This document shows positions 48,774-59,285 of a stretch of 64,000 nucleotides of DNA, piece after piece. The stretch spans positions 997,001 to 1,061,000 of the forward strand of contig OZ018418.1 of assembly GCA_963969595.1 (NCBI GenBank), given 5' to 3'. The notes beneath the pieces were generated by a model, which saw only the letters and a program-made list of their open reading frames with translations, was not told the origin of the DNA and did not search any database. Source of the stretch: Neckera pumila. Taxonomy: Eukaryota; Streptophyta; Bryopsida; Hypnales; Neckeraceae. The translations under genes were made by a program, and so were the position numbers. Numbering within the stretch: the first letter of the stretch is position 1; each line of letters begins with the position of its first letter.

Positions 48774-49358
48774 ATGGTGAAGGCTGAGGGCAGCGGGACA
48801 GGGGCTCTCAAGTTCAAGACAATCCATCCGGCCATTCCAAAGGATGACGGAGAGCGGAAGCAATTGGAGGAGGATCTAAGGCAGATTGGGGTCGCCTCTT
48901 TTCTGAAGAAACCTTGGAGCTTGAGAGACAAAGACATGATTGGTGAACTCCTAAAGGGCCAGTCAAACGAGTGGGTGAAGACCACTCGTGCTCTTCCCAA
49001 TAAATGGACGATTGAGATGTGGAAGAGGGTGTACAACTTTTTGCGTGCTAGAGAGGGATTGGCCTCGCGGATAGAACGATGCGCAGAAGGTAAAGTCGTA
49101 AGTCTTCCTCATCCGAAGGATGCCTATGCACTAGCAGATTGTAGGTCATCGAGAGAGAGGAGAGTCCTAGAGTTTTTGGTCTCCATCCTGTATCCGAAAC
49201 GGCCAAACCGGACTACATTAACATGGGCCAACACCATATTTGGAGCGCTGAGTGGAGAGAGGAAGGTATTTGGGGCAAGAGTGGTGACTGGTGAGAGACT
49301 TAGTCCAGAGGATGGTTGTCGGCGCATTATTCCCACCCTTGGAATAAAGTGTACATAA
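48774..49358 (+). CDS. Unrecognised element-encoded protein, family copy 1 (intact 194-aa frame)
   Basis: The only uninterrupted copy of a four-member protein family in this window. It begins MVKAEGSGTGALKFKTIHPA. Shared blocks, seen in the copies at 56.5 (-), 58.17 and 61.87 kb, are: an N-terminal P-E-x-R-K-x-LEEDL-x-x-IG stretch (here KDDGERKQLEEDLRQIG, residues ~23-40), KPWSL, a W-x-x-VYNF motif (MWKRVYNF), a KDAYALADCRSSR-like segment, LEFLVSILYPKRPNRTTLTW and NTIFGALSGERKV. The frame ends at 49,358, where the other copies continue into a long acidic and coiled-coil region, so this copy may be 3' truncated or diverged. The layout loosely resembles 'putative plant transposon protein' (Transposase_32) proteins of large retrotransposon derivatives, but I do not recognise it with certainty. 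Confidence 0.6.
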   Translation: MVKAEGSGTGALKFKTIHPAIPKDDGERKQLEEDLRQIGVASFLKKPWSLRDKDMIGELLKGQSNEWVKTTRALPNKWTIEMWKRVYNFLRAREGLASRIERCAEGKVVSLPHPKDAYALADCRSSRERRVLEFLVSILYPKRPNRTTLTWANTIFGALSGERKVFGARVVTGERLSPEDGCRRIIPTLGIKCT

Positions 49359-51284
49359 GGCCAGGTTTTAGTTTTTGTTGTAGTTGAATCTCTATTGGGT
49401 GTTAACACGTATAATCCAATTACACCTTCCAAGCAATGGATCTTTTGATGTTGTTCCTAGTGTTAGCTTTGTCCACTTCTAATTGCTATAAAATCCAAAA
49501 GATGTTAGTATTGTTCAAATGGTTTTTACTATGACCAATTAACAATCAAACTTTGAATTGGTATTAGCCTAGAAACAAATAAACAAAATGGTTTAATGGA
49601 TAGGGTTTGGTTTACCCTTTCCAATGGGTGAAGAAAGCTGAAGTTACCCTAAATTCCTAACGGATAATTGGGACTGAAGTGATTTTTAATTAATCTCTTT
49701 TGGGTAATTTTTGATAAGTTCTTACCTTTACTAATAGAAGACAAATTCAACTTGTTTCTAAACTAAATAGTTTTACCTTAGAGATGTTACTTCTATACTT
49801 GTTGTGGTAAAAATGTAATTATTTTTGACTTCTTGATGTAAGATAATTTACTGATGAACTTTGATCGTGTCGATTCATCAAAATTCTTATGTAATTTCTT
49901 TTTACTTTCTATTTCTAATGTGAATTGGTTATACTATTGATATTTGATTTTTATCTTATAGGTAAAATAAAAATACTTTTGACTTCCTTGGTAAAAGTTA
50001 TCTTACGATTGAATTTTGACCGTTATTCGGTTCACCAAAATTCTTCCGTAATTTCATTTTTACTTTGGAAATTCGAAAACTACATCTACTTTGATCTTTG
50101 GTTTTCACTTTTACTTTAAATGTAAATAACCTAAAAGAAACTCTATTGGTTAACTTCTATTTTTTTCCTTCCTACTTTTACTACTATTTTCTATTCAAAA
50201 TAAATGTTGGGAATTTCTAGTACAATAGCTTTTTGGAAATTATGTTAAATTCTTAATAAGTTGAGTCAATTTTCTATTGTAAATTTTAAACTCCTTGATG
50301 AATTGGTTTTGGATAATTTTTTCTAATTTGTTTCCTATTTTTTATATTAATTTCAAATTTCTTTCATCTTTTGGAATTTTTATCCTATTCCTAATTGCAA
50401 TTGTTTCCTAGAAGCTATTCAAATTTACTGTCTAATTTTAAGTTTCAATTCTTATTTCTTGTATTTCTTTAAGTTCTAAATTGCATTCCAACTTCGTAAT
50501 TCCACAATGTTAATCCTAATTAACAATCCTAATCTAATTTACTAATTTGCACAATTAAATAACAAAACAATAAAAGAAAGGATTTTTTAAAACTTACTCT
50601 GAAAATCGCGGATTCGATGATGCCATCCTCGTTTACCATTATCGTGATCTTGTTGTAGTCTAAGGTAGCGTCCATGTCATCTTTCCTTTTCTTTTCTTCA
50701 ATATAAGAAAAAATCGATTCTTTTTCTATTTTTCTTTCTTTTCTTTTCTTTTTATAATTTTCCTCTTTTGGAGATATTTTTGAAAACAAATCTAATCCTA
50801 TCAAATCTATTTTGATGAAACTTTTGCTAATGACATAAAAGTCAATGAACTAAGAAATAAACTCTGTCAAGTTTTTCATACTAATACTAATTTGAGAACA
50901 ATTCCCAAAGTCAAACTATTCTTTATTTTGTTTTTTTTCCTTTTTTTTCTTCTAATCTAATTAAAAACGTAGCTGATAAAGTCAACTATGCTTGGTTAGA
51001 AGCCTAATATTGACTTTTTGGGTCTCCAAATTCTTACTTCTATAACTATCCAAATTCTAAACTTTGTGAAGTATTTCCTTGCAACAACTTGAGAGACAAG
51101 TGCTTCTAGTTCCCAAATGTTTGAAAGTGAGATCCAAAATAGGATGATTGCAACTCAGATGGTTTGTTCGTTTTTTTTCTTTTCAAGAGAATTTGATCTG
51201 TCTGGAGAGTTGCAGCTCCAACCGAGTGAAGAGACTAGATGACCTGGTTGACTTTGAGGACCTGGATGTAAGGTAAGCTCCCTC
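49359..51284. other. AT-rich noncoding DNA after family copy 1
   Basis: T-rich DNA with no supported gene. A 91-codon minus-strand frame at 50,529-50,804 is Lys/Glu-rich (KKKRKERKIEKESIF) and looks like low-complexity read-through. Includes the 154-bp duplication listed separately. Confidence 0.5.
49790..50085. repeat. Imperfect 154-bp direct duplication
   Basis: TTTTTGACTTCTTGATGTAA (from 49,822), then TCATCAAAATTCTTATGTAA and TTTACTTTCTATTTC, recurs 154 bp later as TTTTGACTTCCTTGGTAAAA (from 49,977), TCACCAAAATTCTTCCGTAA and TTTACTTTGGAAATTC. The two copies differ at many positions. Confidence 0.7.
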
Positions 51285-51770
51285 CCTTTGATGCTTGATC
51301 TGGCCACTTGTGACTTGAGGTGCTTTGGTGCTTCTCTTCCTTGTGTGAAATTTGAAATTTCTAAGCTAATAACTTGTTGGAGCTCTGACACTTCTCTCCC
51401 TTGTGTAAATCTGAAATTTTCAAGCTAAATAACTTGCTGACGCTCTGGTGCTTCTCTCCCTTGTGGGAAATCTGAAATTTCTGAGCTAATAACTTGCTGG
51501 AGCTTGGGTACTTCTCTCCCTTGTGTAATCTGAAATTTTCAAGCTAAATAACTTGCTGGAGCTCTGATGTGATCTGGTCCTTGAGCAAGTCTGAAATTCT
51601 ATGCCGAATAGCTTCTAAGGAACTCTAATATTCTCTGGTCCTTATCAAATCTGAAATTTTTAGCTTGATAGCTTGTTGGTTGACTCTGAGACTCTCTTCC
51701 TTGTGTGAAATCTGAATTTTGAGCTTAGTGGCTTGTTGGGGAACTCTGGTACTTCTTGCTCGTTGAGGTC
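51285..51770. repeat. 60-bp minisatellite (about 8 copies)
   Basis: Units of almost exactly 60 bp: CTTCTCTCCCTTGTG-type boxes at 51,331, 51,391, 51,451 and 51,511, then diverged equivalents at about 51,571, 51,631, 51,691 and 51,751. Each unit has AATCTGAAATTTTCAAGCTA and AATAACTTGCTGGAGCTCTG. The four left units are closer to each other than to the four right ones. No clear ORF crosses the array. Confidence 0.93.
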
Positions 51771-51965
51771 CCTGGTTTGGAGTTCTTGTTTTGGATTTTT
51801 AATCCTACTTCTAATGGTTGTTGCTTGCCTCCTTGGATCTTCCTTTGGGGACCCCTTAATCCAAATTTTAAAGAGTGGAAAATTCTAACTAAGTGCAAAG
51901 CTTTACCATCCGGGGGGATAGGGGTTAAGCTTCTAGACAACTTTTGGCAAGAAACTTCTAAATGA

Positions 51966-52150
51966 AATAAAAACTAAGTCTAGAGCAATAGCTTTACTGT
52001 ATTAGAGGGGTTAACCTCAACATATGGATGATTTTGACAAGGGAACTTGATTTATTCTAAAAGAAACTAAGTCCAGGGCGATAGCTTTGCCGTATTAGAA
52101 AGGTTAACCTCAATTTTTGGACAACTTTGACAATGGAAATTCTTAAAACT
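51966..52150. repeat. Imperfect direct duplication beside the 60-bp array
   Basis: AAAAACTAAGTCTAGAGCAA, TAGCTTTACTGTATTAGA and GGTTAACCTCAACATATGGA (from about 51,969) recur about 95 bp later as AGAAACTAAGTCCAGGGCGA, TAGCTTTGCCGTATTAGA and GGTTAACCTCAATTTTTGGA. A related piece (AACTAAGTGCAAAGCTTTACC, AGCTTCTAGACAACTTTTGG) precedes them at 51,886, so there may be three units. Confidence 0.75.
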
Positions 52151-53829
52151 TGACGGTAAGAGCTTGGTACAACCCAAACCTCTCCAAATCACTTATGACT
52201 CTTCTACAAACAATGTTTTCAAACGTCAAGGCTCTAGGGGGATGTTCTTTGACGTGAGTCAAGATATCCCACACAAGGAGCTCGGTTTGAAGGGGTTAGA
52301 AACCACGATTCTTTCTAAACATCAACAAAAAGAAACATACAATGTGGATAATCTCAATTCAAGTACGTGTAAGCAAATAAGCAATTCTAAAGGACTCCAA
52401 CGTCCTTTGAAAGAGCTCAAAACACAAGAGAATGTTTGATAAAAGTCAAGGAGAAAAGCTCCAAATGCATTAAACAAATGTTTGGCTGAAAACCGCCAAT
52501 TCCAACAATGTGGCCGCATTTTGGCCAAAACTTTACAAAGAATAAAAGGGGTGTGAAGTGAGGGGAGGGGGAGGCCTTATATACTCGCTCAAGGCCTCAC
52601 CTTCCCCCTCAATTTCCTAATTCTACTTTCTAGGTAATTTCAAATTTACTAATTAAAATTCTAAACTACTACTGTGATCACTCTAACTTTTGGAGAAATG
52701 CTCCAAACTCTAAACCAGTTGTGCCATTGTCTTTAGAAGACCCAAATTAATTGAAGGATTTTCGTATCTTCTATTTCCAAGCCATTTTGTATGTAAAAAC
52801 CAACGTTCAGCATATTGCATAAAAGGGTAAAAATCCAATTGTTGGAGATTCTTTTATCTTCAAATTTTGACTGGCCAGGGTTGTCGAGGAGGTCCAAATA
52901 GTAAGAAAGGAACCCAAATTGACTCCAATCAAAATTCGGGAGCTCTTGGTGAGCTGGTCAACGTAATGAATCTTTTAAAATTCGTTAAAATTCTGTTAGC
53001 GCCGCCGGTTCTGATACTTGTCAGGGTCGGAATGTGATGGAATTTGGTCGGCCGCTTTATTAGCACTAAAAATTCTATCCTAATTTTTAGTGGGATTTTA
53101 CCGCCACTTTGAAATTTTCTAGGAATTTTTCAATGCGTAAAAACACGGTTGACTTTCCAGGGAGTCATTTTCGCAATTCGGAAAATTACGAAATTTTTTG
53201 GGCAACTCCTAAGAAGTTTCCAAATGCCATGTGCAAACTAACAACTTCTTATGCACTAATCTAAGGCATGTGTGGGCGCTTACCTCCACATGGGTTGACA
53301 ACCGGACTCGCTTCCTCGCTACTCTATAATCCGGACTACTCTCCTGGTAATTTAAAGACATTGTGCGCAACTCCTAAGTCAACAGTCCAACAACATTACA
53401 ATATTACACTCTCGACTTAGATCGTATTCCCCGAAATCCGAATTCCTCCTCACCCGTCCTTTCCTTCCAACACCCAGACTACAGATTAACACAATCCGGA
53501 TACACCAATAGAATCAAAATGCATACCCGAGGGCTCAAATTTTGAAAAGGGAATGAAATACAATTGAATATCAATTAGGAGGGAATGAGGGGCAACTAAC
53601 TTGCCTGCCCATAAAAATCCAAAACAAAACCAAAGTCAACACCCTAAAAGTGAAAAAAGGGCTCTCCACAAACTGAGCAACCACACACACACTAAGGAAA
53701 TCCCAAATAAACCAAAAAGTCCTTATCCCTACATTTCCAGAAACTGAGCACATTCTTGGAATTCGGTTCCGGAACTAAACTATCTAAATTCTAACCCACC
53801 TTTTACAAGTAGTTTCCTTCTAACTACTT
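52151..53829. other. Noncoding DNA with a possible leftward promoter
   Basis: Read leftward, this holds a TATATAAGG box at 52,575-52,583 followed by C-rich CCTCCCCCTCCCC, the style of a retroelement promoter. Only short frames without motifs lie downstream. A CA dinucleotide run (ACACACACAC) is at about 53,684. The stretch may be the distal part of the leftward element ending near 53,830 or a separate degraded element. Confidence 0.35.
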
Positions 53830-53839
53830 GTCCACACGG

Positions 53840-54415
53840 GATTTCTTTGAACTCCCGAATCCTTGTTTGGTTGCCAGCTTACTGAAACTCTTTGCTGGCA
53901 TCATCTTGGCGGCTCGGAGCGGATTCTGACGGGTCGCAGGAGTTGTCTCCTCCTCCTCCTCCGTATCCTCCTTAGACTTTGATCCTGACTCGAACTCACC
54001 GGATTCAGAGTCTTCAATCTATTGTCTCACCAACTTCTTCCCTTCCGGTTTCCGCTTCTTAGACTTCCGGAGTTTCCGTTGCTTTTCAGGCTCCACAATC
54101 TTGAGTTCTTCATCCAGATCCGTGATCTCGGCCTCCACTATTTCCATCCATTTCTTCAACCGGGTTCCCGACTTCATAGAAGTTGAGTTCATCAAAAGTT
54201 TCCGATGATGGCCGGGTCAGGTACGGATTCAATTCTGGCACGTCCAGACTCGTTCTTCGTGCGTCCGGATTGGTGGTGTTCTGTCGCTTCTTCTTCTCCA
54301 GCGGTTTCGGTTCCGGATCTTCCTCCACAACCGGAAATACAACAATACCAAAAACTACAATCAGACCCTTCTCTCCTTTCTTGATCCGTCCAACTATCTG
54401 ATCTGGTCTGATCAA
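53840..54415 (-). pseudogene. Charged, low-complexity second ORF of the leftward element
   Basis: MIRPDQIVGRIKKGEKGLIV starts a frame at 54,415 that runs to 54,110 with EEDPEPKPLEKKKRQN. Further pieces downstream, in shifted frames, read RKLRKSKKRKPEGKK, SGEFESGSKSKEDTEEEEE and ATRQNPLRAAKMMPAKSF, ending near 53,840. The composition, alternating basic and acidic runs, is that of a disordered nucleic-acid-binding protein. No domain is recognised. It follows the conserved promoter-like segment at 55,130. Confidence 0.4.
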
Positions 54416-54841
54416 CTCCTATTCACTCTTACTCTCATCCGATTTAGTTTTACCTCTGTTTCACCATCAGAGGATTTGCCGCTTGCTTTTGAGAGTGGCA
54501 GGCCCGCCGCTCCTTCCATGACTTATAGTGGCTGAAGACCCACTTTTCTATCCTCCAATCTCCTACACTAATCCGGATCCGGTTTGATCCTTCATAGGAA
54601 TCCAGAAAACTCTCCAGATCACTAGTCACACAAAGACCTCCCGTACAATCCTCTCATACTACAACAACCTTAGTGCCAAGTTCCATCTGTACGAAGTGAG
54701 ATGGTTACAAGTGTACCCATCCATTCCAACATCAACTAAAGTTCTTCCATTTACCAACTAGGGTAGCGAGATCTCTCAGGAGATCGGACACTCAACTGGA
54801 TTTTCCACCCAGAAGTTCTAGCGCGACTAAAGAATCCCTCC

Positions 54842-55111
54842 CTATCCGCCTAGCCTAACAACGGCTGTCTTGCCAGGAATCCGAAACCTTAGAAGTGCTG
54901 AGGAATTGTAATCCACTCCCAACTCTTTCACAGCCCACTCACTTGCATATAAGATCAAAACAAGAACACCAAAGGGAGAAATCACCTCCAAACCAACGTG
55001 TACCTTCCTAACTCCTTGCCATACAACCCTGCCACACATAGGAGAGACACACAACAAGAAGCCAATAGAAGGTACAACCAAAATTTTGGCAAAAAGAATC
55101 ACAGCTCCCAA
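54842..55111 (-). CDS. Small hydrophobic ORF conserved in both inverted copies
   Basis: An 89-aa frame starting MGAVILFAKILVVPSIGFLL, about 15-20 bp downstream of the TATATAAG box at 55,123-55,130. The rightward copy keeps the same frame from 63,628 to the same TAG at 63,861 (shared SPxCGRVVW, ISPFGVLV, LRFRIPGxTAVVRLGG), though it has a TGA at codon 20. A hydrophobic N-terminal segment could be membrane-spanning or a signal. The alternative is that this is an untranslated leader or long-terminal-repeat sequence that happens to be open. Function unknown. Confidence 0.35.
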   Translation of the reverse strand: MGAVILFAKILVVPSIGFLLCVSPMCGRVVWQGVRKVHVGLEVISPFGVLVLILYASEWAVKELGVDYNSSALLRFRIPGKTAVVRLGG

Positions 55112-55227
55112 GCAAAGGTTGGCTTATATACAACTGATTTATAAAGGCAAAAAGGCCCCCAGAAATTTGTGCGAAACTTCTGTGTCCGATCCTAACCAAC
55201 TTGACCGGATTAACATCCGATCCGGTC

Positions 55228-56520
55228 CTAACTATCTTCCACCCGATTGGTAAAGTTGGTCAAGATCCGAACTATCTGTGAACCAGATACTTTCTGCTCC
55301 TCATGTACTCCCTTATTAAACAACTCCGCCTTGACAGCGGCGGATCCGGACACTCCAAGAATGGCCTTCACTGTCTCCGCCACCTTCTGGGTCGCGTCCG
55401 CCATCTCCCGGATGGTGGTCTTATCTTCTTTGAAGGCAACCATCTCTATCCTCAACGTGTTGACCTCCTCCTGAAGCCGACAAATCTCTGCCTCTTGCTT
55501 CTTGTGCTCGTCCGGATTGGTGATGTGTAAAGCTACCTTAGTCGGTAGTTTGCTGTCTGCCGGCGCACCCACCAGATCTCCGATACTACAGAGGGTCCTT
55601 CTCTTGACCTCCCAATCTACTTGTATCCCGCAAAGGATGCCGGTCAACTAATTGAACGGATCAGTCGGGTCTTTGAGATCCGGTATCTCCACTTCCGATC
55701 CCTGTTCAGGAGTCAATTGGTTGGTAGGAGGGGTTCCTCTCTTATGAGGAGGCGTTGTCTTCATTTGCTTCTTCATCTTGAGGTGCTCCTCCTCATCTTC
55801 TTCTTCCATCTCGGGTTCAAATCTGGATACAGACTCCGGTTTGTCATCTGAACCCGACTCTCCATACTTCAGGATGGATTCCTGAATGTTCCATGTCTTT
55901 TCCTTTGTATCGGTGAGGAGTTGGTTGCGCTGGTAGAGATGAAAGAGGTAGGGACTCAAAGGAGTGGCCCTATTCTTTCCAACTCTCCTAATAAGCTAGG
56001 ACACCAGATCGCAAAAGATCCGGGCCCAATTCACCTTCCGTTCCTCGCTCAGGGCTCCAAAAATAGTGTTGCCAATGGTCATCTTCACCCTCGTTGGCTT
56101 CTCCAACGATGGATGGATGATCGGAATCAAGAACTGGAGAAGGCGGAGGTGTCGGTCGTCTATGCAATCCGTGACCGCATACCCGTCCTTATTGCTTGGC
56201 TCTCCATGAAACTTGTCATGGATGAATACAGCCCTCCGTGCCGCCATGACTAAACCCCCTAACCAGAAGTTGTAGACCTCTCTACACCTCTCTTCTTCCC
56301 ATTTGGTTGGGCGCCCTCGGATAGTATTGTCAAACTAATTCGACAATTTGCCTTTTAGCTCTCTCACCATCCGCTCTTCTCTAAACCCCCTAAGGTTTAT
56401 CCATCAACCCTACACAGCCCATTGCATTGAGGTCGTCCATGAGCTCAATTCTTGCCGGTTCCTTGGAAGGGATGATCGGAACTACTTTCCGGAGCTTAAT
56501 CTTTGAGGAGGAATTGGGTG
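55228..56520 (-). pseudogene. Family copy 2: unrecognised element protein with coiled coil
   Basis: Leftward pieces at about 56,500-56,250 (ELMDDLNAMGC, KPxG with stops, W-E-E-E-R-x-REVYNF), 56,247-55,996 (KDGYAVTDCIDDRHLRLLQF, PTRVKMTIGNTIFGALSEER), 55,959-55,648 (SPYLFHLYQRNQLL, KTWNIQESILKYGESGSDD, an acidic stretch EPEMEEEDEEEHLKMKK, then PPHKRGTPPTNQLTPEQGSE) and 55,647-55,228 (heptad-rich EAEICRLQEEVNTLRIEM, GSAAVKAELFNKGVHEEQ, IVRILTNFTNRVEDS). These match copy 4 at 61.87-63.44 kb segment by segment. Stops or shifts separate the pieces. The order is a conserved globular N-terminus, an acidic linker and a coiled coil. This would suit a structural or nucleoprotein-forming role, which is inference. 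Confidence 0.6.
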
Positions 56521-57105
56521 CTCCCAATCTACTCTTACGAAGTTGAGGCATGGATACAGACTTGGCTAGCTAGATCCTTTTTGGTCGCTACCTCACTCTC
56601 TCGTAGCCGCACGTCCCGTTCCTCACTTTCTCTCGCCCGATCTCAACCAAAAGTCAACACAAAACCTGTAGCCCACACAATCGCGACCTCTCCCGCACTC
56701 TGACGCATTTGTACTTAAGTTTTCCCGCACACAACGGCTTTGGCGCAGACGAAAGCGCTAAAGCGCTCAAGGTCAGCTCCAAAACTCAAGGGAAGTAAAG
56801 AAGCAAAAATGGGGACGACTAACCTTTAAATAGTCCCAAGATCCCTGACTGGTCATCATGACCTTTTTTGGTCCGGTCCATAGCAATCCGATTCAACCCT
56901 AATCCAATCCAAAATAAGTTTTGCATGTGATTTTGCTCTTGAGTATTGATACTCTGACCGGATCAAATCCAGTTTACCCCTTATTGCATTAGTTTTGTCT
57001 ATCTTCAATCTTCTTCTGCCCCCTAGCAGGATCCGGATTCTAATTACTCAATTTTGTTCCAATTTTTAGGTAAGCAAGGAAAAACCAATAATTTTGGTTG
57101 CGACA

Positions 57106-57740
57106 CCAGATGAACTTGCAATGTGTCCAATGTCTATGTAGAAGTATTTGCCTTGCATGTGATGAATGTCAAAAGTTGCATTCAAAACTGACTCACATGC
57201 ATTGTTGTGCCGCAGTGACTCCCGTGTTTTTGAGGACGTCAACCTAGATGTAGAGACGCCAATTTTTGCAGCAAACTGCAGGACTAGCACCGTCATTGTC
57301 AAAGATGTCCACGAATACTATTTCCAGGCCGTCGTGGCTCATTTTTTTGCCCTTTTTTGCCTTGCGCTCAAACTTGTCGTCTTTATGGAGAAGTATTTAT
57401 TTATGTATTTTGAGTTTATTATATGAGAGACTCTACTATTGCATTGCACTTATTCTAAGCGTGAAGAAGTCCCGGATCTTATTTGTATCATGGTTAAGCA
57501 CACACTGTACAGTCTCAAAGTCAAATTTGTATACAAAGTCAATACTTGCAGTGGCAACAACAGAAGTGCTGGACATGCTCAATGCCTCCAATGTCCACAC
57601 GTTTACAAAAACATACGTGGGAACATTATATTTTATGCCTTAAACATTGATGATAATATTACCATGGATAGGCTAATGTCTTACCAAACATCCCTTGGAA
57701 CGCAACACTGCCAAAGTGTAGGAATACAGAAACTCTAAAT
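57106..57740 (+). other. Fragment with GACGTC-type motifs, possibly CACTA-derived
   Basis: Overlapping frames (57,166-57,426 and 57,266-57,643) contain GAGGACGTCAACCTAGATG, GAGACGCC, ACCGTCATTGTC and AAAGATGTCC, giving FEDVNLDVETPIF. This resembles the D-V rich stretches of the TNPA-like gene at 39.05 kb and the intronic array at 37.35 kb. It may be a small piece of the same CACTA family. There is no intact gene. Confidence 0.35.
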
Positions 57741-58166
57741 AGATAGAAAATAGAATAAAACTGGATTAGAGTAGTCTTAATTTTTTGAATTTGTTATTAG
57801 TATCTAGGAATCTGGGTCAGCTATAAAACAATTTGGAATTAGCTGATACTTGGGTTACTAGAACCGCTAAACAGGATAAGTGATCTGGTAAGTGACGGAT
57901 CCGGATCCAGAAAGCCTATGACCTAGCCTTTTGGCCCAGAAACCCTAGGGTATCGTTACGGGAATGATTGCATACCCGTTCCCTTGGGGAACTATTGGCT
58001 AATCATTGTGTACTTAAGGGCTCTCTTCTCTCATTCTCATCTCTTTCTTTCTTTGCGAAGTTGTGGTGTGCGCTTAATGAGTGAAAGTGTGGTGAGTTAG
58101 GACTGTGTTAGGGAGGGATTGGTGAGGTCGATGCTGATTGCACCAGATTAGTTGAGTCGGTGAGCT
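57741..58166 (+). other. Leader region of family copy 3
   Basis: Noncoding, with the GGATCCGGATCC word at about 57,898 and CTCTTCTCTCATTCTCATCT near 58,022, before the ATG at 58,167. It differs from the leaders of copies 2 and 4, so copy 3 belongs to a different subfamily. Confidence 0.35.
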
Positions 58167-59285
58167 ATGGCAGAGCCGGCCCGGATTCTCTGTCCGTCAA
58201 TTCCTAAGAATCCAGAGATACGGAAAGAACTGGAGGAGGACTTAGAGGCGATCGGATGCACCGGGTTGTTGCAGTGACCTTGGAATTTAAAGAGTGATGA
58301 GATAATTGCGGAACTTGTAGAAAAAGTTCCGAATCAATATCAGTTGACTGTGAGAGGCCAATCCAAGCTTTGGACAGAGGTTGTGTGGGCGGAGGTGTAC
58401 TCATTCTAGAAAACCAGATTCAGGTTAGCTCCCCGAAATGATAAGACTAAGCAGAGTAAGTTCCGGGGTTTGGCGCATTCCAAGGAAGGGTACAGTATTC
58501 ACGACTATATCAAGGATAGGCATAGCCGAATGTTGGAGTTTTTTATTCCAATTATGTATCTAGAAAAGCCAACCCAAGTTACGGCCATAGTTGTGAGTAC
58601 CATTTCCGGAGCAATAGAGGGTAGATTTATGAATTGAGGGAGACTCATTGCGGATGTAGTCTCTAAATTAGTTGCACGTGCCACCGTCGGTAAAGCTAGC
58701 CCACTCAGCCCGTATATGTTCCCCTCTACCACCAGAAGGAAGTTTTGAGTGATCCGGAGCAGCAGACGTACGTCCACGGGGAGGAGGTCTTGAAGTACGG
58801 CTTTACGGACAAAATCCAACCGGAGCAGCACACTCAAGCCAAATCCAAAGAAAAAGAATCGGAGTAGCCGCCCTTGCAGCACAAGCGGATCAAGAGATAA
58901 AAGTCGACGGATTAGGTTGCGCGAGGCAAGCAAGTTATTTTGGATGAAGAAGAGCAATCCGATTATCCGGAAAACAAGCAAATGTAGGAATTTTAGGGAT
59001 GCGGACTTCATTGGATAAAGCAGTGCCGATTTATCCACAACAAAATGTTGGAATATATCACCGAAACCATGTCACTATTGGGAGTGCAGCAACCGGAACA
59101 GATAGTAGACGCCATCCGGCAAAGGACAAATTCAAGGGTGCTGAGGAAGAAGGAGCTCCGGATCTTGAACTTGGAGCAGGACCGGACCAATCTCCAATCA
59201 CGAGTGTCCCAGTTGAAGAAAAAACTTGTACAAATGTTGGATTCAGTTATGAAATTTATTTTAAAAATATTCCAAAATTGAAAAT
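58167..59285 (+). pseudogene. Family copy 3: unrecognised element protein (broken)
   Basis: ATG at 58,167 opens MAEPARILCPSIPKNPEIRK, then ELEEDLEAIGCTGLLQ and a TGA before PWNLKSDEIIAEL. Further matching pieces are VVWAEVYSF, GYSIHDYIKDRHSRMLEFFI, PIMYLEKPTQVTA and SPLSPYMF, followed by a basic stretch in shifted frames. The coiled-coil end (LEYITETMSLLGVQQPEQI, VLRKKELRILNLEQDRTNLQ) runs to about 59,281. At least five stops or shifts break it. It is clearly the same family as copies 1, 2 and 4, and its start supports MAEPAR.. as the ancestral N-terminus. Confidence 0.6.

Larger units (their letters stand above)
53830..57105 (-). mobile_element. Leftward copy of a retroelement-like two-gene element
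   Basis: Read leftward from 57,105 the element starts TGTCGCAACCAAAATTATTG and parallels the rightward element at 61,234 for at least 2.4 kb: the leader (GGACCGGACC, AAGGTCATGATGACC), TATTTAAAG (56,824-56,832), the ORF family, a second TATATAAG (55,123-55,130) and a conserved downstream segment to about 54,660. Beyond that (54,415-53,840) it carries an extra charged frame that the other copy lacks only because the window ends. TG at the start is compatible with a long terminal repeat, but I found no matching second repeat, primer-binding site, reverse transcriptase or integrase. It is best described as non-autonomous and of uncertain class. Confidence 0.6.

Noticed and set aside
53830..57105. 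Full LTR retrotransposon call
   Set aside because: TG start and TATA boxes fit, but no second terminal repeat, primer-binding site, polypurine tract, reverse transcriptase or integrase was seen.
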